Source: Candidatus Latescibacterota bacterium
GTDB lineage: Bacteria; Latescibacterota; UBA2968; UBA8231
NCBI GenBank assembly: GCA_022827165.1
Contig: JAJDTN010000203.1
Span: 1 to 8,307, forward strand
Direction of reading: 5' to 3'
DNA: 8,307 nt
A program made the translations under genes and the position numbers. The notes under the pieces are model-generated. The model was not told the origin of the DNA. It did no database searches and was given only the letters and a program-made list of their open reading frames with translations. Position 1 is the first letter of the stretch, and the number at the start of each line of letters is the position of its first letter. Positions 1 to 5,577 of this stretch are shown piece by piece.

Positions 1-509
1 CCCTCGGCGTCATGGATACGCGCTACATCATGGGCAGCCTGGGCGGCGCCACGGGCGAGAAGATCAGCCGGCTCATCGACAGGGCCCTGGCCGACGGCCG
101 GGCCCTGGTGCTGGTCTGCCAGTCGGGCGGAGCCCGGATGCAGGAGAGCACGTTCTCGCTGATGCAGATGGCCAAGGTCAGCGCCCGGCTGCGCCGGTTC
201 TCCAACGCCGGCGGACTGTATGTCGCCGTCCTGACCGACCCGACCTACGGCGGCGTGACCGCCAGCTTCGCCATGCTCGGCGACCTCACCCTCGCCGAGC
301 CGGGGGCCCGCATCGGGTTCGCCGGCCAGGCGGTGATCCGGCAGTTCATGGGCATCGAGGAGCTTCCCGCCGGATTCCAGATCGCCGAGACCGTCCTCGA
401 GCACGGTTTCGTCGACCGCGTCGTCCCCCGGAACGAGCTCGCCGCCACCCTGGGCAGCCTCATCGCCATGCTCGCTCCCGCCGGCACGGAGGGCCGGGCC
501 GCTACCTGA
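1..509 (+). CDS. accD: Acetyl-CoA carboxylase carboxyltransferase subunit beta, C-terminal part (5' truncated)
   Basis: AccD pairs with AccA to move the carboxyl group from carboxybiotin on BCCP to acetyl-CoA, giving malonyl-CoA for fatty acid synthesis in the cytoplasm. The reading frame is open from base 3, so the gene begins before the window; about 168 C-terminal codons are present out of the family's usual 280-300. The N-terminal zinc-finger part is therefore outside. Visible family blocks are [12 protein letters not shown] near the left edge, SGGARMQE followed by [25 protein letters not shown], and the IGFAGQAVI block, then the [10 protein letters not shown] segment that ends the crotonase-like core. 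The ATG at 12 lies inside the conserved core and is not the real start. The last residues ([10 protein letters not shown]) are a short unconserved tail. The bioY gene follows after 58 bases on the same strand and may be co-transcribed. Identification is secure from several collinear motifs. Confidence 0.96.
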   Translation, partial: LGVMDTRYIMGSLGGATGEKISRLIDRALADGRALVLVCQSGGARMQESTFSLMQMAKVSARLRRFSNAGGLYVAVLTDPTYGGVTASFAMLGDLTLAEPGARIGFAGQAVIRQFMGIEELPAGFQIAETVLEHGFVDRVVPRNELAATLGSLIAMLAPAGTEGRAAT

Positions 510-567
510 TCCGCCGGCCCGAGCGCCGATCCCCCCCTTCCCGGTCCGGTCTTTCCTGAACCCCCGG

Positions 568-1098
568 GTGCTGGTGCCGGTGGCGCTCATGGCCGCCCTC
601 ACCGCCGTGGGCGCGCAGTTGCGCCTCCCCCTGCCTCATGTACCCATCACCCTGCAGGCGGCCTTCGTCTGCCTGGCCGGGCTGTTGCTGGGGCCCTGGC
701 GGGGAGCGGCGAGCCAGGGGGTCTATCTCACGGCGGGGCTGGTGGGCCTGCCCGTGTTCGCCGGGGGCGGAGGGCTCCACTACCTGCTCAAGCCCTCCGC
801 CGGCTACCTGCTGGGGTTCGTCGCCGGCGCCTGGCTGGCGGGGCGGTTGGCCGGGGAGGACCGGCGAGTCACCTTCCGGCGGGCCCTGGCCGCGACCTGT
901 GCCGGGATGGCGGCGATCTATGCCGCCGGGGTGCTGGGGCTCTACCTCAACCTGCGTTTCGTGGCGGCCAGTCCAGCGGCGGCGGATCTCGCCCTGGAGC
1001 TCGGCCTGGCGCCCCTGCCGAAGGACCTGCTCGTGGGGCTCCTCGTCGCCTGGTTGGCGGTTCGCCTGCGGCCGGTGATGGGGTCTCCGGCGGGCTGA
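568..1098 (+). CDS. bioY: Biotin transporter S-component BioY
   Basis: BioY is the membrane-embedded biotin-binding component of ECF-type vitamin transporters; it works with an ATPase/T-component module or, in some bacteria, with shared or no partners. The 176-residue product has the usual BioY size and several hydrophobic segments (about 2-20, 31-60, 77-96, 106-127 and 153-168). Family signatures seen are PLPHVPITLQ (21-30), the glycine-rich GGGGL (66-70) followed by PSAGYLLGF (76-84), and LPKDLL near the C-terminus (150-155). The start is uncertain: GTG 568 is chosen, GTG 574 and CTG 556 are alternatives, and no good Shine-Dalgarno site is visible. No bioM/bioN genes are present in the window. 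The accD gene lies just upstream, so imported biotin could serve the same carboxylase; that link is inference. The stop codon is one base from the stop of the convergent outer-membrane gene. Confidence 0.93.
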   Translation: MLVPVALMAALTAVGAQLRLPLPHVPITLQAAFVCLAGLLLGPWRGAASQGVYLTAGLVGLPVFAGGGGLHYLLKPSAGYLLGFVAGAWLAGRLAGEDRRVTFRRALAATCAGMAAIYAAGVLGLYLNLRFVAASPAAADLALELGLAPLPKDLLVGLLVAWLAVRLRPVMGSPAG

Positions 1099-1099
1099 C

Positions 1100-2440
1100 T
1101 CAGAAGATGTTGCGGTACTTGAGGATGGTGTAGAGCTGTTCCTCCGAGACGCCGAGGTCGGCGCGCACGACGAAGTCCTCGTTCCAGTAGGTGCGCAGGC
1201 CCCAACCGATGCTCAGGTGGGTGTCGAGGGGATGGAGATCGGAGAATCCAGGCGCCACCTGGCCGCTGTCGGCGAAGAGGATGGCCAGCAGGTCGAGGTG
1301 CTGCTGGAAAACGGTCCGGCTCCCGAGGTAGTAGCGCGCCTCCGTGTTGGTGAGGACGCGCACGTTGTCGGTGAAGCGCTGCCGGTCGAACCCCCGCAAG
1401 GTGTCGGATCCCCCGAGGCCCTTGATCCTCCGGCTGCCGCCGATCTCGCCGTAAGCGTACAGGGGCACGGTCCCCTTCAGGGCTTCCACGATGGTGCGAT
1501 GGGCGATGTTCAGCCGCGGGGAGACGGGGTAGTAGCGGGCGTCGGTGAAGGTGTAGCGCTGGAAGTCGATCTGCTCGAAGAGCAGGCTCAGGAGGGAGTT
1601 TCGGGAGGTCTCGTAGCTCCACTCCTGAAACAGGCCCCGGCGCGGGATCGAGGGGTCGTCCCGGGTGTCCCACCGCAGGCTCAGGCCCACGAACCCCGTG
1701 ATGCCGTCCACCACACCGTCCGGGGTGCCGGCGTCGAGGTAGTAGGAGCGCTGCCCCCTGCCGTCGACATCGGTCCGCTCGAGGCCGAGGCCGAGGGAAA
1801 CGGTCATCGGACCGTAGAGGTGACGGAGGAGGTTGACGATCGCCCGGGGCGCCTCCAGGACGTAGTGGTAGTAGTCCTCGTCGATGAAGTCGGGGTGGTC
1901 CGACTCGGTGAGGCCCTCGTTGTTCTCGCTGTCGTTCGACAGGCCGTAGTAGCGGGCCCGGATGTCGCGCTTGTTGCTCGCCGTCAGGATGAGACCGAAG
2001 CCGGTCCCCGCCATGTGGGGCAACCGGAAGCGCAGGTAGCTGACGCGCTTTCCCCGGGTCGACTTCACCCAGTGGAGGCTGAGCTTGTAGCGGTACGGAC
2101 GCCGGTGGTAGTCGGCGATCTGCAGGCGCCCGCCGTAGTTCCACCCGGTGCCCGGGCTGTAGTAGACGATCGGCAGTCCCGTGAAGCCGTAGGGCGTGCC
2201 CCGGAGCACGAACTGCCGCCGCTTGGCCAGCCAGCGCACGGCGTCCACCGTCTGTTCCCCGGCCGCGAGCGGATCGGCGACCACCGCCGCTCCGCTCAGC
2301 AGGCTGTTCAGCCCGCGCGCCCGCGCCGAGTCGGCGGGCGCCCCTTGCACCTTGGTGGTGTCTGCCGCGGACGGTTCCGCCCCGGCCCCGGCGGCGCACG
2401 CCACGGTGGCCGCCAGGGCGATCCACACCCGGTTCAGCAT
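1100..2440 (-). CDS. Omp85/BamA-family outer-membrane beta-barrel protein without visible POTRA domains
   Basis: The 446-residue product begins with a signal peptide: MLNR, a hydrophobic stretch at 5-20, and a likely cleavage after AGAGA at about residue 21. A low-complexity linker follows to about residue 60. The rest looks like a 16-strand D15/Omp85 barrel: a first-strand block GLPIVYYSPGTGWNYGG, many alternating aromatic/polar strands, DTRDDPSIPRRG before a wide strand, the hallmark LRGF motif of loop 6 (R349-G350-F351), and a terminal Phe (YRNIF) as in outer-membrane proteins recognised by BamA. No POTRA repeats fit between signal and barrel, unlike BamA or TamA. POTRA-less D15 proteins exist; their role is mostly unknown. 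The start ATG overlaps the surE stop as ATGCTGA and has no Shine-Dalgarno site, suggesting reinitiation from surE. Family call is good; specific function (protein insertion, lipid or other transport) is not decidable. A longer open frame upstream to 3757 is an artefact of high GC. Confidence 0.85.
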   Translation of the reverse strand: MLNRVWIALAATVACAAGAGAEPSAADTTKVQGAPADSARARGLNSLLSGAAVVADPLAAGEQTVDAVRWLAKRRQFVLRGTPYGFTGLPIVYYSPGTGWNYGGRLQIADYHRRPYRYKLSLHWVKSTRGKRVSYLRFRLPHMAGTGFGLILTASNKRDIRARYYGLSNDSENNEGLTESDHPDFIDEDYYHYVLEAPRAIVNLLRHLYGPMTVSLGLGLERTDVDGRGQRSYYLDAGTPDGVVDGITGFVGLSLRWDTRDDPSIPRRGLFQEWSYETSRNSLLSLLFEQIDFQRYTFTDARYYPVSPRLNIAHRTIVEALKGTVPLYAYGEIGGSRRIKGLGGSDTLRGFDRQRFTDNVRVLTNTEARYYLGSRTVFQQHLDLLAILFADSGQVAPGFSDLHPLDTHLSIGWGLRTYWNEDFVVRADLGVSEEQLYTILKYRNIF

Positions 2441-3285
2441 CCGGAGGGGCGCTCGAAGCGGGACCGATCCCCTGCCGCAGGGCTGATGTCCAGCCCCAGG
2501 CTCAGGGGCGTGATCGAGACCCATCCCTTCTCCAGGACGTCCAGATCCCCGTCCTCCAACTCGCGGTGACGCCGCAGGCCGGAGGAGACGTGCTCCAGGC
2601 GGCCGTCGCCGTCGTGGCGGAAGAACCGCCCGTAGGCGCTCGGTGTGACCCGGGTCAGCACCCGGCGCGTGCCGGGCCCCGCACCGGGGGGAAGGTTCAC
2701 CGAGAGCAGCCGGGCCCCCTCGGGGAGCCCCCCTCGAAGGACCTCGGAGGTGATCTCGCGGGCCACCGCCGCCGCCTGCTCCCAGGCGCCGGGAGGCAGG
2801 GAGTCGCGCCGGTCGCTGCGCCAGCGAGCGTAGTCGTCGGGGCGCAACTGCAGCGAGAAGGCCACGGCGGGGACGCCGCTGAGGGCGGCCTCGACGGCGG
2901 CGCCGACCGTGCCCGAACTGAGCAGAAAGGCGAGGCCGGCATTGGCGCCGATGTTGATCCCGGAGACCGCGAGGCGGGGCGGCGACGCCGCCAGATTGTG
3001 GACTCCCGCATTCGCGCAGTCCGCGGGGGAGCCGTCGAGAGTGTGCAGCGTCCGATCCCCGGCGCTCACCCGGCGGAGCCTGAGGCGGCCGAAGCGGGTA
3101 AGCGTCTTGGAGGACCAGCTGCACTCGCGGTCCGGGACCAGGGCGCGCGCCGGGCCCAGCGTCCCGAGCGAGGCCAGCAGGGGGAGCAGGGCCGGGGAGT
3201 CGACGCCGTCGTCGTTGGTGACCAGAATCCACGGGTCTTCCCCGCGGGCGCGGTCCTCCCCGGGCTGGGGAAGGCTGTCTCTCAC
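2434..3285 (-). CDS. surE: SurE-like 5'/3'-nucleotidase (survival protein SurE family)
   Basis: SurE enzymes are metal-dependent phosphatases acting on nucleoside 5'- and 3'-monophosphates. With the GTG start at 3285 the product is 283 residues, slightly above the usual 250-265. Visible signatures are ILVTNDDG (20-27; D25 and D26 are the expected metal ligands), the VPDRECSWSSKTLT loop (50-63; S56 at the position of the metal-binding serine), GSPADC, SGINIGAN (N111 as the fourth ligand), SSGTVGAAVE (123-132), VNLPPG, and the C-terminal KGWVSITPLSL block. The SW loop differs from the commoner SGxS form. Start choice: GTG 3285 lies downstream of a plausible -10 at 3330-3335 and has only a weak GAG Shine-Dalgarno site; ATG 3342 would add 19 residues, but its purine-rich site sits one base from the ATG and it overlaps the divergent gene. 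The outer-membrane gene overlaps the 3' end by 7 bases. Confidence 0.9.
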   Translation of the reverse strand: MRDSLPQPGEDRARGEDPWILVTNDDGVDSPALLPLLASLGTLGPARALVPDRECSWSSKTLTRFGRLRLRRVSAGDRTLHTLDGSPADCANAGVHNLAASPPRLAVSGINIGANAGLAFLLSSGTVGAAVEAALSGVPAVAFSLQLRPDDYARWRSDRRDSLPPGAWEQAAAVAREITSEVLRGGLPEGARLLSVNLPPGAGPGTRRVLTRVTPSAYGRFFRHDGDGRLEHVSSGLRRHRELEDGDLDVLEKGWVSITPLSLGLDISPAAGDRSRFERPSGC

Positions 3286-3328
3286 AATGGCTCGATCGGC
3301 AGGCGCGTTCAGGTGGCCGTATCGGCCG

Positions 3329-3334
3329 TATATT
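3329..3334 (+). promoter_or_regulatory. -10 element of the small + strand gene; predicted leaderless transcript
   Basis: TATATT matches the sigma70 -10 consensus at 5 of 6 positions in a very GC-rich setting. The start point expected 7 bases downstream is 3341, the A of the ATG of the next gene, which has no Shine-Dalgarno site, so a leaderless mRNA is inferred. No convincing -35 is seen (CGTTCA at 17-base spacing; TTCAGG at 15). Confidence 0.5.
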
Positions 3335-3358
3335 ACCGACATGCCCCTCCCTGACCAA
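3330..3358 (-). promoter_or_regulatory. Putative promoter of the surE-omp unit, overlapping the divergent -10
   Basis: Read on the minus strand this is TTGGTC (3358-3353), a 17-base spacer, and TAATAT (3335-3330; 4 of 6 consensus positions). The predicted start point near 3322 gives a leader of about 37 bases to GTG 3285. The -10 shares its bases with the + strand -10, so the two promoters are likely mutually linked. Start sites are inferred, not measured. Confidence 0.45.
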
Positions 3359-3619
3359 CCGGACGCCGAGGAGGCCCGCCTGTTGCAGGAACTGGAGGCG
3401 GTGGCCTCGCAGCTGTCGGTGGAGATTCGCCGCGAGGATCTCGACGGCAGCCGGGGCGGCCTCTTCCGCCTGCGCGGACAGAACTGCATCCTCCTCGACC
3501 GGCAGCTGTCGCTGCCGGAGCGCGTCGACCTGATGGCCCGCGCCCTGGCCCGGTTGCCGCTGGACGACGTGTTCCTGCGCCCGGCGGTACGGGAGTACCT
3601 GGAAGAGCGGACCGCCTGA
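3341..3619 (+). CDS. Small protein of unknown function (92 residues)
   Basis: I do not recognise this family with confidence. The product begins MPLPDQPDAEEARLL and is predicted as a first amphipathic helix (about 8-25, EEARLLQELEAVASQL), then a probable beta pair with a glycine turn (SVEIRREDL, then GGLFRLRGQNCILLD), a second helix LPERVDLMARALARL, and a final short helix around FLRPAVREYLEE. No signal peptide, membrane segment or metal-binding cluster is visible; the single Cys lies in the second strand. It is probably cytoplasmic. The gene is divergent from surE and starts at the ATG where the predicted transcript begins. About 130 bases separate its stop from the next promoter. The strand-helix pattern weakly recalls the part of ImmA/IrrE-like (M78) proteins ahead of their zinc motif, but HExxH is absent, so I make no functional call. 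Coding status rests on its sensible protein composition and the promoter. Confidence 0.75.
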   Translation: MPLPDQPDAEEARLLQELEAVASQLSVEIRREDLDGSRGGLFRLRGQNCILLDRQLSLPERVDLMARALARLPLDDVFLRPAVREYLEERTA

Positions 3620-3620
3620 C

Positions 3621-3657
3621 CCGCCGGCCTCACGGCAGGGGACGCTGGCCGAGGCGG
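3621..3657 (+). other. Imperfect GC hairpin after the small gene, possible weak terminator
   Basis: CCGCC-GGCC (3621-3629) can pair with GGCC-GA-GGCGG (3647-3657) leaving a two-base bulge and a 17-base loop. It starts just after the TGA stop at 3617-3619. No T-run follows, so a classical intrinsic terminator is not supported; in this GC-rich DNA such a stem may also be chance. Confidence 0.25.
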
Positions 3658-3750
3658 CCCCCGGGGAGCGGCGATCCTCCAGATCACGCAAGAGCTTGTC
3701 GCTCAATTGGTTGGCCGACTGCTCCAAGATCCCGGGGGTGCTTGGCGTCA

Positions 3751-3779
3751 TTGACATAAGCGGAGCTCACCCCTATTCT
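3751..3779 (+). promoter_or_regulatory. Sigma70-type promoter of the rpmI-rplT-pheST-zap operon
   Basis: A perfect -35 TTGACA (3751-3756), a 17-base spacer and TATTCT (3774-3779, 4 of 6 -10 positions) stand out in GC-rich DNA. Transcription would start near G3785/G3786, giving a 5' leader of about 42 bases before rpmI. In the leader a small stem (CCCT 3802-3805 with AGGG 3810-3813, extended by GG 3798-3799 with CC 3814-3815 across a two-base bulge) ends directly before the AGGA Shine-Dalgarno site at 3816-3819. Elsewhere L20 controls this operon through leader RNA; this leader is too short to recognise a known L20 leader class. Confidence 0.8.
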
Positions 3780-3827
3780 CCTCTGGCTGACCAGCAGGGT
3801 CCCCTCAAGAGGGCCAGGATTGCCGTC

Positions 3828-4022
3828 ATGCCAAAGATCAAGACTCACAAGTCCACGGCGAAGCGCATCAAGAAGCGCGGGAACGGCCTCAAGCGCCGGA
3901 GGGCCTTCGGCGACCACTTCCTGGGCAAGCGCTCCACCAAGCGCAAGCGCGCCCTGCGGAAGAACGAGAGCGTGTCACCGGCCAATCTCGACAACGTGCG
4001 GCGCTCGCTGGGTCTGAAGTAG
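3828..4022 (+). CDS. rpmI: Large-subunit ribosomal protein bL35
   Basis: L35 is a small basic protein of the 50S subunit. The 64-residue product has the standard length and signatures: [16 protein letters not shown] at the N-terminus, [15 protein letters not shown] in the middle (the family's RRRAFxxHxLxxKS block), and KRKRALRK before a [14 protein letters not shown] tail. The start ATG 3828 is preceded by AGGA at 3816-3819 with 8 bases of spacing; an in-frame TTG at 3696 would add an unconserved extension and would begin before the promoter. The stop TAG overlaps the AGGAG ribosome-binding site of rplT, so the two ribosomal genes are tightly coupled. The infC gene that commonly precedes rpmI is missing here, and this gene is the first of the operon. 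Confidence 0.97.
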   Translation: MPKIKTHKSTAKRIKKRGNGLKRRRAFGDHFLGKRSTKRKRALRKNESVSPANLDNVRRSLGLK

Positions 4023-4032
4023 GAGCCCGTCC

Positions 4033-4386
4033 ATGCCTCGTGCGCGCAACCGCGTCGCCTCCCGCCGACGCCACAAGAAGGTCCTCAAGCAGGCCCGGGG
4101 GTACTTCGGCGGTCGCAGCCGCCTGTTCCGGACCGCCCGCGAGGCGGTCGACCGCGCCCAGGCCTACGCCTACCGGGACCGCCGCAACCGCAAGCGCGAC
4201 ATGCGCCGCCTGTGGATCACGCGGATCAACGCCGCCGCCCGGCTCCAGGGGTTGTCGTACAGCCGGCTGATCAGCGGGCTCGACCGCGCCGAGGTGAAGG
4301 TCAACCGCAAGGTGCTGGCCGACCTCGCGGTGCGCGATCCGGAGGCGTTTACGGCCATCGTCGATCAGGCGAAGGCCCACTTGTAA
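4033..4386 (+). CDS. rplT: Large-subunit ribosomal protein bL20
   Basis: L20 binds 23S rRNA early in 50S assembly and in several bacteria represses its own operon by binding leader RNA. The 117-residue product is full length: [18 protein letters not shown], the [17 protein letters not shown] block, [20 protein letters not shown] (the long basic helix and globular-domain start), [33 protein letters not shown] and a short alanine-rich end. AGGAG at 4021-4025 sits 7 bases before the ATG and overlaps the rpmI stop codon. The gene lies in the usual order rpmI-rplT-pheS-pheT. The following spacer of 144 bases is unusually long for this compact operon and is structured. Confidence 0.98.
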   Translation: MPRARNRVASRRRHKKVLKQARGYFGGRSRLFRTAREAVDRAQAYAYRDRRNRKRDMRRLWITRINAAARLQGLSYSRLISGLDRAEVKVNRKVLADLAVRDPEAFTAIVDQAKAHL

Positions 4387-4431
4387 GACCGGCGCCAGCC
4401 GGTGGACGGGGCCTTCGGGGCCCCGCCGGTC
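4387..4431 (+). other. Nested or alternative hairpins directly after rplT
   Basis: Three stems can be drawn. Stem A pairs ACCGGC (4388-4393) with GCCGGT (4398-4403) over a GCCA loop. Stem B pairs CGGGGCC (4407-4413) with GGCCCCG (4419-4425) over TTCGG. Stem C pairs GACCGGCG (4387-4394) with CGCCGGTC (4424-4431), which excludes A but can enclose most of B. Mutually exclusive pairing is attenuator-like, but no T-run follows, so termination is not shown. In Escherichia coli an attenuator lies at this same place, between rplT and pheS. Confidence 0.5.
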
Positions 4432-4459
4432 CCGATTTCCCGATCCCCCAGGACGAACC

Positions 4460-4487
4460 CCGGAGCCGACCGGTCTGTCGTCTCCGG
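4460..4487 (+). other. Second strong hairpin in the rplT-pheS spacer
   Basis: CCGGAG (4460-4465) pairs with CTCCGG (4482-4487), and inside it, after one C-T mismatch, CGAC (4467-4470) pairs with GTCG (4477-4480) around a CGGTCT loop. This gives ten pairs with one mismatch. The inner part contains the palindrome GACCGGTC (4468-4475), whose GACCGG half also occurs at 4387-4392. No T-run follows. It could regulate, or mark processing or stability of, the pheS message; function is inferred only from position. Confidence 0.4.
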
Positions 4488-4530
4488 CGTCGCCCCCGCC
4501 CGGCGCCCAGCTCGAGGGATCAGGACCCGT

Positions 4531-5565
4531 ATGTTGAATGAGATCGAGGAAATCCGGCAGCAGGCCCTGGAGGCCGTCGACGCCGCGGAGGACCTGAAGG
4601 CCCTCGACGAGGTGAGGGTGAGGTTCACCGGACGCCGCAGCCGGTTGCGGCGGATCCTCGGCGGCATCGGCGACCTCCCCGGCGACCAGCGCCCCTCGGT
4701 GGGCCAGGCGGCGGGGAAGGCGCAGAAGCAGATCGCCGACGCTCTCGAGGGGCGCCAGCAGGCACTGGAGAAGGCGGCGGAGTCGGCGGCGGCCATCGAC
4801 TTCACCCTCCCCGGGCGGCCTCAGCGGCGCGGCCACACCCATCCGCTGTCGGCCACCGCCGACGAGCTCGTCGACGCCCTGCGGCAGATGGGCTTCACCG
4901 TCGCCGACGGCCCGGAGGTCGAGGACGAGCATCACAACTTCGACGCCCTCAACACCCCAGCCGACCACCCGGCCCGCGACGAGCAGGACACCTTCTACCT
5001 CACCGACGGGCGGCTCCTGCGCACCCATACCTCGACGGTGCAGATCCGGGTGATGGAACGTCAGCCGCCCCCGGTCCGGGTGCTGTCCGTGGGCCGCTGC
5101 TACCGCAAGGAGAGCGTTGACGCCACCCACCACATGGTCTTCCACCAGATCGAGGGGCTGTACGTCGACCGGGGGGTCTCCATGGCCGAGCTCAAGGGGA
5201 CCCTGACCGCCCTCGGCCGGCGTGTCCTCGGCGCCGACACGAGAATCCGCTTCCGGCCCCACTTCTTCCCCTTCACCGAACCGAGCGTCGAGTACGACTT
5301 CTCCTGCACCCTCTGCGGCGGCACGGGGAGCTCGGATGGGGGGCGCTGCCGGGTCTGCAAGGGCACGGGCTGGATCGAGATCGGCGGCGCCGGCATGGTC
5401 GATCCGGAGGTCTTCAGCGCCGTCGGTTACGATGCCGAGAAGTACACGGGCTTCGCCTTCGGCTTCGGGATCGAGCGCGTGGCCATGATCCGCCACGGGA
5501 TCGACGACATCCGGCTCTTCCTCGAGAGCGACCTCAGGTTCACGCGCCAGTTCGGGACCGGCTGA
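4531..5565 (+). CDS. pheS: Phenylalanyl-tRNA synthetase alpha subunit
   Basis: PheS is the catalytic subunit of the (alpha-beta)2 enzyme that charges tRNA-Phe in the cytoplasm. The 344-residue product has the normal length: an N-terminal coiled-coil arm (about 1-90) that contacts tRNA, then the class II core. Seen are HPLSATADEL with the GF block (104-125), FDALNTPADHPARDEQDTFYL, LRTHTSTVQIRVM, motif 2 as GRCYRKE through FHQIEG (188-209), RFRPHFFPFTEPSVE, and motif 3 GFGIERVAM (311-319). Four cysteines at 259, 262, 273 and 276 form two CxxC pairs in a glycine-rich turn before GWIEIGGAGMV, as in a known subset of bacterial PheS. Start ATG 4531 has AGGA at 4522-4525 and fits the family N-terminus; the frame is open back to GTG 4402, but that extension is Pro/Arg-rich and unconserved. 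The pheT gene follows after 12 bases. Confidence 0.97.
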   Translation: MLNEIEEIRQQALEAVDAAEDLKALDEVRVRFTGRRSRLRRILGGIGDLPGDQRPSVGQAAGKAQKQIADALEGRQQALEKAAESAAAIDFTLPGRPQRRGHTHPLSATADELVDALRQMGFTVADGPEVEDEHHNFDALNTPADHPARDEQDTFYLTDGRLLRTHTSTVQIRVMERQPPPVRVLSVGRCYRKESVDATHHMVFHQIEGLYVDRGVSMAELKGTLTALGRRVLGADTRIRFRPHFFPFTEPSVEYDFSCTLCGGTGSSDGGRCRVCKGTGWIEIGGAGMVDPEVFSAVGYDAEKYTGFAFGFGIERVAMIRHGIDDIRLFLESDLRFTRQFGTG

Positions 5566-5577
5566 GGGGCGGATGGG

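Noticed and set aside
568..1098. The overlapping + strand frame at 638-1078 as an alternative to bioY
   Set aside because: It is Trp/Ser/Pro/Arg-rich with no motif, whereas the bioY frame carries the family signatures and membrane segments.
2396..2440. Lipobox (TVAC) in the signal peptide of the outer-membrane protein
   Set aside because: The residue at -3 is Thr, not Leu/Val/Ile, and a better signal peptidase I site (AGA before Glu22) follows; a barrel protein also fits this better.
1100..3757. An 885-codon open frame on the minus strand, in frame with the outer-membrane gene and starting with a natural-looking MSMTPSTPGILEQS peptide
   Set aside because: It runs antisense to the small + gene and out of frame through surE, whose motifs are clear. 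Long open frames are expected in DNA this GC-rich, and the signal peptide at 2440 marks the real start.
3680..3760. A possible tRNA or small ORF in the AT-richer segment before rpmI
   Set aside because: No cloverleaf, no T-loop-like GTTCNANNC and no CCA end; short readable peptides on both strands lack a start with a ribosome-binding site.
4402..4530. N-terminal extension of PheS from GTG 4402, or a Phe leader peptide there
   Set aside because: The frame is open and joins pheS, but the residues are Pro/Arg-rich, only one Phe codon occurs, and ATG 4531 has a good ribosome-binding site and matches the family start.
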